From: Mercenaria mercenaria
Lineage: Eukaryota; Mollusca; Bivalvia; Venerida; Veneridae
NCBI RefSeq assembly: GCF_021730395.1
Contig: NC_069371.1
Span: 2,852,001 to 2,916,000, forward strand
Direction of reading: 5' to 3'
DNA: 64,000 bases
The position numbers and the translations under genes are program-made. The notes below the pieces were generated by a model. It did not search any database. It was not told the DNA's origin and worked only from the letters and a program-made list of their open reading frames with translations. Shown piece after piece: positions 57,345-64,000 of the stretch (position 1 is its first letter; the number at the start of each line of letters is the position of its first letter).

Positions 57345-58040
57345 CTACTAAAACTCTGCGGAGCGGTACAGCTCACCTGTACTCAGGCGAAACAAGAAAT
57401 ATCTTTAAAAATGATGGTCGGCGAATTGTAATAAGGAAAGAAGTTTATGAATTTTTCATCTAACATTCATCTTTCATCTAACATTTTGCAAAACTAAACA
57501 CCGCACTTTAACAATTTAAATGGTTCTCTTTTAATTTTTCGCAAAGGTTTCGTAGGGTTGCAATTTTGTTTCGTTTATCCTTAGATTACAGCAGTAGTTT
57601 GATGAAGATTCATGAAGCAGTTCATGAGAAGAGGTCATTAAATGTGTTTATATTTTTAGCTAAATTGGTTCCTATCCCCATTTGTAACAAAATAGCAAGA
57701 GACCTTACGATATTGTTACACATCGAGTTTGATAAAAATCCATTACATTTTAGTGGTTAATGCGAAGAAAGGCATATCTACTTTTAGCTATAGTGGTCCC
57801 TAATAGGGCCCAAGTTCCTGTATAAATAAATTTGGAAGAGGACCTTATAATGATGCTCCAGACCAAGTATGACAAAGATCCACCAAGCTGTTCATGAGAC
57901 GCTGTATAAAGACATTTCTAGTTTTAGCTCTAACAGCCCCTAAAAGGGGTTAAATGTCCCAGCTGAACAAAGTTGGCTGCGGGCCTCATAAAGATGCTAC
58001 AAATCAAGTTTGATTAGAATACATGAGAAAAAATCAATTA
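57345..58040 (+). repeat. Tandem-core repeat element (family 3)
   Basis: About three to four units of 136-137 bp. Landmarks TTCATGAGA at 57,618 and 57,891 are two units apart; TTTTAGCT recurs, with GACCTTA and GATGCT blocks. A GCGGAGCGGTACAGCTCACC segment near 57,357 may be the left end. A 64-codon frame at 57,566 is a by-product. Confidence 0.6.
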
Positions 58041-59442
58041 AAGGATTTTTTTATTTATTACTTTTATTTATTTCTAAAATAGGCCAACTGATCCCGCTTT
58101 AACAAATGCATATTCGCTATTCATGAATCTTTGGACAATGACGTCACACCTATAAAAAAGTGAAGGTCAAGCAAAACATACAATTGTAATTATTTCAATA
58201 TTTCTGTTTCATAAGCAAAGTTTGACCGTAGTCATATCACATAGATAAACTGTATGCAGCGTACCTTCATTTCAGTGTAATGAGATTCAGTCATTATATA
58301 GCATATATATAATAAATCAGATTTCAACTGAGTTCAATATTTGTATACCATACTAAAGAAAGATATTCATATATAATAAATCAGTTAAATAATTAATAAC
58401 AAATATATCAAAGCAAACAAGTACTCATTTTAATATGCAATCTGAATAAGTCACAAAAGCAAGAAACCTTTTCATATACAGACGACAATTGTAACAAGGA
58501 AAATCTTTTAAAAAGCACTTCTCTACATAAAAGACTCTTATCACACCCTTATTCATGTGATACGCAGACCGTATTCAGCTCTTTCTTTAATTTGATATAT
58601 GTTGGTATTTGAACAGGTTTTTATCATATTTATTAAACTTACTTATCATTTTGAGATATATCAATATTCTTGCTAAATATACTGAGCCAAAGTTAGCTTT
58701 AAAACTGTGAACAGCGTCGTTTAGGATAAACGCTTTGTCTACATTTCACTCAGCGTAGCACAATCAACAGAGTGAAAGAAATTGACACTCTCGTCCAATC
58801 AGGCAGAGTGTTGCATAAATCTTCCATTTTGATAAATTATCTATAATGCGTTATCAAGTAGTTTGATTTGCTAACTGAAGTCACGTGGCATAGGTAACGA
58901 AAACGAATTTAGACGGCGTCGCCGAAAAAGCTGCACAATAGTCAACAGTCGGCCCCAAACAGACGTACGAACGATAATGTCAGCTTCATTTCATGAGGTT
59001 GACGTGAACACATAATAATTATACAATTTACTTATTTATATAAAAAAAAAACACCCTTACATCGATATAGAAGTTGCGGACACATAGGTAGAGCTTTTCA
59101 CTTCCTTTGAATACGCTGTCGGTCAGAGCATCCTGAATTAAAGCAAAATTTGTGCGATTACCTCCCTTAGTTTAATTATGACGTCAGTCAAAGTACACGA
59201 TCTCATCTGACAATAGTCCCAGTCAGAATTATCTATTAGGATGAGCAAAAGAGGTAGTGAAGTGAATTCACTTGTAAGTTCAATATTCACCAAGACACTA
59301 CATGTAGTGTCAGAGAACATGTTAGTACTTGCACGGAACTGGCCGCTGCATATACATGTATACGTTAAAATAAACACACAGCATAATGTTGAGACAGGGA
59401 TGTAATCTAAGCCCAATCCTATGTATCTCTTTTTATAAATGA
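58041..59442. other. Intergenic, no gene recognised
   Basis: AT-rich with short unsupported open frames. Confidence 0.4.
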
Positions 59443-59590
59443 ATTTACAACTTGTGTTTGCTGATGGTGTATCTCTAACCTCAGATACTGTTAACGGTTT
59501 ACAGAGAGAACTTGATATACTATATACTTCTTTTAATTATGAAAGTGATCTTGACGTGTTAGATTTTAACAAATTAAGATAGCATTGGGT
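59443..59590 (+). pseudogene. LINE reverse-transcriptase fragment
   Basis: Reads LQLVFADGVSLTSDTVNGLQ, clearly the FADD block of a LINE reverse transcriptase with the second Asp replaced by Gly, then about 20 more residues before a stop. An isolated dead fragment, related to the family at 28,859 (FADDLALTNDTVSGLQ). Confidence 0.6.
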
Positions 59591-60371
59591 TGCATTTAGG
59601 ACATCGTTAAATACATTAATGGGTGATGAATGACATCCAGAAAAACAACTGACACTGATCGAATCATCATTGAAACTGTCAATAAGCAACAAAACAACTT
59701 AGACTCTTTATGAGGGACAATAAGACCAGGTCTTAGTGCACATGGCTCCTCAGTGCCTCAACCGACACTCAAAAATAAAAGTAAACCACGTTTACAATTC
59801 ACTGTGATCAGATGTGTGGAAATTTCATGGAATCCATTTATAACTGTGGAAGTACGTTGAGCAAACACTTCCTTGCGCAACGGATACAATATTCACAATT
59901 CGTCTCAGTTCAAAGTTAAGAGTTTTTCATCAAAGGTCAGCTTTTCTTTTTAATGTAAACTAAGAACTACATGTAAAGTCTCGATATGTTCTATACATTT
60001 TACTGTAATAGCTCCTTAATACCTCCTTGTAATTTCCAGTTATATGGTATTTTCATAACTTAGATGAATTGTATTTCTTTGTTAGTATTCGTTTTTTTTT
60101 CTTAACAATCTTGATATTGTAATTATTAAGCAAAGATAATTTTTTCTCTACATTTCATCACCAAACGCCCTCACTTCTTCGTTATGTAGGAGAAATTACT
60201 GTAGATTTGGTAAATTTCACAATGTTTATTTTCGCTCATGTATTTGAATCCCGATTTTTAAACAGAAGAAAATGGAATGTTAACCAGCACAACATCCAGT
60301 AATATATTATACGGAGATACTAGCCCTGCACATTTAACGCAAAATAAACTTTTGCAAAAAAATCAGTTAAC
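59591..60371. other. Downstream spacer of the vWA-papain gene
   Basis: No gene or repeat was recognised. Confidence 0.4.
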
Positions 60372-60377
60372 TTTATT
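60372..60377 (-). promoter_or_regulatory. Candidate poly(A) signal for the vWA-papain gene
   Basis: AATAAA on the minus strand, about 95 bases past the stop codon. Confidence 0.5.
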
Positions 60378-60471
60378 TACTATCAAATCCATTACCAGTA
60401 TGGTATGTCAATAACTTCATTGACAAACTGGAAGGGCAACACATACTTTTTTAAAACTGAACTGCTAATGC

Positions 60472-62541
60472 CTATATACATAGAGACGTAAGATACATAT
60501 TCAGTGCTAGAATGTTACCGTTTCCGTCGACGGGTGAGAATTCACAACTGCACTTCGGGCATGTGACACGTGACATTGTCCCCCTGAAATTTGTAATACT
60601 GGAAGTCTTTCCACACCTACAACATGTGAACTTCGCAACTTGCAATGCTTTAAGCGACTTCATCAGATCCTTAGCTACGTGAGAACCGTGCTTAGAATAA
60701 TATTTTTTTTCTCGTTCGGACAAGTCATTTAACGTCCAGAAAACGTCAATAAAGTCAAGATCAAGAACCTCTGCATTTTCAATTCTAAAGAAACCCATAT
60801 CTGCCCAGCAGTCTCCCCATGAATTCATTAAGCGAAGACATTCGCTGTTGTAGCTTGTCAATACAACTGCATGCCCTCCAGTCTCTGCATCAGGTGCCCG
60901 TCTTTTTATGTCAAGGTCACGTTGTTTTAAAATACCGTAACGGTTTTTCTTGAAAAAGGTTCCGAATGTTTCCCATTCTTCATCTGTGAGACGGAATCTT
61001 GCTACAACTGGGCGTTTTGCTGCTATAGCGTCCATTGCTCCGTCTGTATCAACTTGTTGACACTGCAAACGATAGAGTGGACAGACTTCTTTCAAGACAC
61101 TGAACGTATTCGCTCCTTCCGTTCCATGACGGCGAATCAAATCTTTTCGTACAAATTCAAAATCGGGGTAACCGTCTTCTCGGCCTAAAATTCTGTGCAT
61201 GGCTAAATGTAAAACTGCCGCCGACGCGTTTGCATAACAGGTTCCACCAACTTGTCTGTGGGCTTTGATGTTCGTGTTTTTATCATTGATGTAAATATCA
61301 AGCGAGACAGAAACAAGCAAATCTGAAAGTGCATCTTGGGAGCAAATTGCGTTTTTGGCTATGTTGCAAGCATCACTTAAATGGTTGGGGTCATTGACAT
61401 GTAGAAATAATTTTGTCTCGTTGTTTGTTACATCAATCGCCCAGCCATACTTGAGGAAAATCGCTCTTGTTATCAAACTACTGGGGATGTTTGAGCTCAG
61501 GTTGAACAGAAACTTTGCACCATCCTCCCATTTTTGATCAGAACTGCTGTACAATCTTCTCGGTTCAACGTAAGAATAGTCCGAAACGTAGCATCCGAAA
61601 ACTGTGACATTTGCAGTTCTAAACTGTGTCTGGATATCTTCCATATGCCCTTCGTCTGTTGGAAAACCGTCGGAGACGATACACAACACTTTCCGATGGT
61701 TTGGGAACGTATTCAGTGATCTCAAAAATACTCCTGATGTCTCATTCAGCGCGGAATATAAAGGAGTTCTACCATAAATGAAAGGCTCTATTATCTTTAG
61801 CAATAAATTCAGTCTGGCCTCCGTAAGACTACTTCTGCCGATGCATCCACGGAAAACATGAGCTGCATCTTTGACGCTGAATATTGACTGATCACCGAAG
61901 TCTTTCAAAAGAGCCTTCCCAATTACCGTTTGGATATCTTCTGGTGTCGCCCTACGAAATTTTGTCGCAACATCGGCAACTTTGCGCTGAAAAAAAGCAC
62001 CAAAAGGAGCTGTGTCCCAGCTTCTACATGCTAAGGGTAAATCCTCACGTACAAATTTCCTTGTAAATGTTTTATCAGTTGTAAGTTTTCTCAAAATAAG
62101 CTGTGCTAAATATTCCGAAAATGAAATTTCTACAACACGTTTATCTGCCCATTTTCTTATCGAACGTGCTCCATTTGATTCAAGGACTTTAAATATATTA
62201 TCTGTGGTTTCCCCTGTTGCAGGCGTGTTAACGTATTCCACATTAATTTCTCCGTTTTCATTCTGGCACTCACGAATTGTCCTGACAACATCGATTATCT
62301 CTGCATCATTTTTTGCACCGACACCGACGACAAATATTTGATTCGATTTTGAAACGTCGTATCTAATTAGATCGGAAGCAAATGACAAAAGAGAATAAGC
62401 CCATGTGTCAGTTTCTCCTTCAAAACCAACACCTGACTGCATGGTGCTAGATACATCAAGGAGAAGTCCAATGAGTGTAACCATGTTGCCAAAACCTGGA
62501 AATAAAAGATATTTGCGTGATGTTTGAATTTGGTCTGACAA
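60472..62541 (-). CDS. vWA / papain-like protease / zinc-ribbon protein
   Basis: One long exon of 689 codons if counted from 62,541. A von Willebrand A domain is recognisable by its metal site: DVSSTM at 29-34, GRTPLYSAL at 257-265 and LCIVSDGFPTDE at 286-297. These are further apart than usual, so about 100 or more residues are inserted between the first two. A papain-like (C1) domain follows with QVGGTCYANA (Gln430, Cys435), GGHAVV (His557) and NSWGDCW (Asn573), a complete catalytic set. The C-terminus has a zinc ribbon, CCRC (640-643) and CPKC (661-664). No signal peptide or membrane span is seen. A good acceptor (TATTTCCAG) at 62,496 means the true coding start is either ATG 62,484 or in an upstream exon not found here; the first 15 residues may be intronic. 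Likely an intracellular protease with metal-dependent protein binding; name not recognised. Confidence 0.85.
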   Translation of the reverse strand: MSDQIQTSRKYLLFPGFGNMVTLIGLLLDVSSTMQSGVGFEGETDTWAYSLLSFASDLIRYDVSKSNQIFVVGVGAKNDAEIIDVVRTIRECQNENGEINVEYVNTPATGETTDNIFKVLESNGARSIRKWADKRVVEISFSEYLAQLILRKLTTDKTFTRKFVREDLPLACRSWDTAPFGAFFQRKVADVATKFRRATPEDIQTVIGKALLKDFGDQSIFSVKDAAHVFRGCIGRSSLTEARLNLLLKIIEPFIYGRTPLYSALNETSGVFLRSLNTFPNHRKVLCIVSDGFPTDEGHMEDIQTQFRTANVTVFGCYVSDYSYVEPRRLYSSSDQKWEDGAKFLFNLSSNIPSSLITRAIFLKYGWAIDVTNNETKLFLHVNDPNHLSDACNIAKNAICSQDALSDLLVSVSLDIYINDKNTNIKAHRQVGGTCYANASAAVLHLAMHRILGREDGYPDFEFVRKDLIRRHGTEGANTFSVLKEVCPLYRLQCQQVDTDGAMDAIAAKRPVVARFRLTDEEWETFGTFFKKNRYGILKQRDLDIKRRAPDAETGGHAVVLTSYNSECLRLMNSWGDCWADMGFFRIENAEVLDLDFIDVFWTLNDLSEREKKYYSKHGSHVAKDLMKSLKALQVAKFTCCRCGKTSSITNFRGTMSRVTCPKCSCEFSPVDGNGNILALNMYLTSLCI

Positions 62542-64000
62542 AGTACAAACCAGGGTAGTAGTGGTTCAGCTGAATACATAGCAGCCGCCCATTTCGTTAT
62601 TAACAGTTTCAAAACGCACTGGGCTAGCAATCTCGCCCACTCATATTACAGATGTGATGTCATCTCCTTAAAGTTAACTCGAAACTCAAAAAATATTCAT
62701 AGAAACTTCTATCTTTCTTCGGTTTTTAACAATATTGTATTGATGTTATTTCTTATTATGCTACAAAAGTATACGTACCTTTCTTATCACGTGTATCTTA
62801 TGTTCTAGCCGTTCGACTGAAAATCGATGGGTTTATTATAACGAACTATTTTAAGATTTACCTGTTTGTTATCGCACAAGAGGACTAAAACGCCCTATGC
62901 TACTCGCCTGAAAACCTGATTTTTCCTAAAAAATTATTAACTTTTTTCAAAGCCATGCAAGCTTGCTGCCTAAGGGTCTTTAATTTGTCAGCAGAACTAA
63001 ATCTCGAATACATATTTCAGCGAATTAATGAAATATTGTCATTGAAAAATATCTGGTTATTTACGGAACTACCAGTTGGATGACGTTGGAGAATTAAATG
63101 ATTAGAAAATTTGTTTGTTTAACATGGAAACAAGATCTTACAACTTTCGCTCACGTTTATCCCGCATGGGAAAACATTGCATATGCTGCTCACCTGGTGA
63201 TCTTACACTTTAATAAAAGATGCCCTGTATATTAACTTTTGTTGAAGGACACCTAATTAAAACATGAATCATCGTATTACAGAGTTTTATGTTGAAGGTA
63301 ACACGTTACTACCCTGTTGCCTCTTTTGGCGAAATCTTATAGAAATTCGACAAATGTAATTTAGTCATATCTTGAAAAAAGGCACGGCCAATGCAGTTGT
63401 GGGTGTCCTTTTTTATAGAATTTAGGTATTTCAGTGAAGGAGTGAGTTTCGGCGACACTTATCTAATTTTAATCCCTCGTTATTGTGACGAAACTTTTCA
63501 AAATTATCTATACTGCCATACGGAGAAGCTGGCCACGCACACCTCCTTCTTCAAAAGTGTCAAAATAAATCAGTAATAAAAATTAGAAATTAAGTGCCGC
63601 CGTAATAACGACAGACGCTCATACTGGCTCAGGTTAGCAAAACACCTTGTAAGTATTCTTCCTTGAGGTATTTAGTCTATGTTCAAACAATATAGATAAA
63701 GAAAATTTATTATTTTATTTGATGTCAGTATTATATAGATTAGACTGCAAACATCCCGTTGGAGTTATTGATTTTGAAAAATTAGATAAGAATTTGGGTA
63801 AGTATGTAGCTGTACAATCTTAATGATATGAAATACCGTACTTTATCAACTTTATCTTTTTCTTCTGTTACAACTCGAATAAAATCGTTTTCACACGTTA
63901 CTGCATTGTATATGATCATTTATTTCCTGATATAATTTTTCTAAAGCATGCCTGGCGGGAGAGTGTGCGATGAAGTGGGGGATACGGTATACCCCTGCAT
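62542..64000. other. Upstream region of the vWA-papain gene, nothing assigned
   Basis: May hold a 5' exon of that gene, but none could be chosen. Small open frames lack any recognisable similarity. Confidence 0.4.

Overview
The window is animal nuclear DNA, most likely from a bivalve mollusc and probably a venerid-type clam. The evidence is AT-rich sequence, spliced genes with short GT-AG introns, a C1q-domain/TSP1 gene pair, a polypeptide GalNAc-transferase gene, and a dense layer of repeats in styles I associate with bivalve genomes (tandem-core elements with 136-157 bp units, tRNA-derived SINEs, LINEs with short tandem tails). I see no bacterial operon, CRISPR array, rRNA gene or genuine tRNA gene. 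The organism assignment is inference; no search was run.

Layout. 1-11,200 is almost entirely repeats: two tandem-core families, several small inverted-repeat elements and one LTR retrotransposon fossil (4,623-8,671) with a tRNA-Leu primer site. 11,390-13,021 is a satellite in which a short palindrome recurs about two dozen times inside longer inverted repeats. Next to it lies the broken head of a BEL/Pao element. 16,291-16,917 is a fold-back element built of degenerate CGTAGT motifs.

17,680-25,005 holds the most interesting loci: two convergent paralogous genes reconstructed from exons. Each encodes a single-pass, probably type II membrane protein with a cytoplasmic tail, one (gene A) or three (gene B) thrombospondin type 1 repeats, and a C-terminal C1q domain. 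Both tails carry a YxxL/I-x8-YxxL/I pair, which is an ITAM-like spacing, plus a third YxxV/I motif. All internal exons are phase 1.

28,115-33,221 is a LINE inserted in the opposite orientation into an older LINE, with a 10-bp target duplication. 34,603-48,300 (minus strand) is a GalNAc-transferase gene of twelve exons, 1,086 codons without a frame break, with an unusually long acidic stem; its introns hold SINEs, minisatellites and fold-back arrays. 48,421-60,371 is intergenic with local repeat copies. 60,472-62,541 (minus strand) is a large exon encoding a von Willebrand A / papain-like protease / zinc-ribbon protein.

How the genes might work together: the C1q/TSP1 proteins look like candidate surface recognition receptors, the GalNAc-transferase is a Golgi O-glycosylation enzyme, and the vWA-papain protein looks intracellular. 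Nothing in the sequence links the three functionally. All exon models are by eye and need transcript support.
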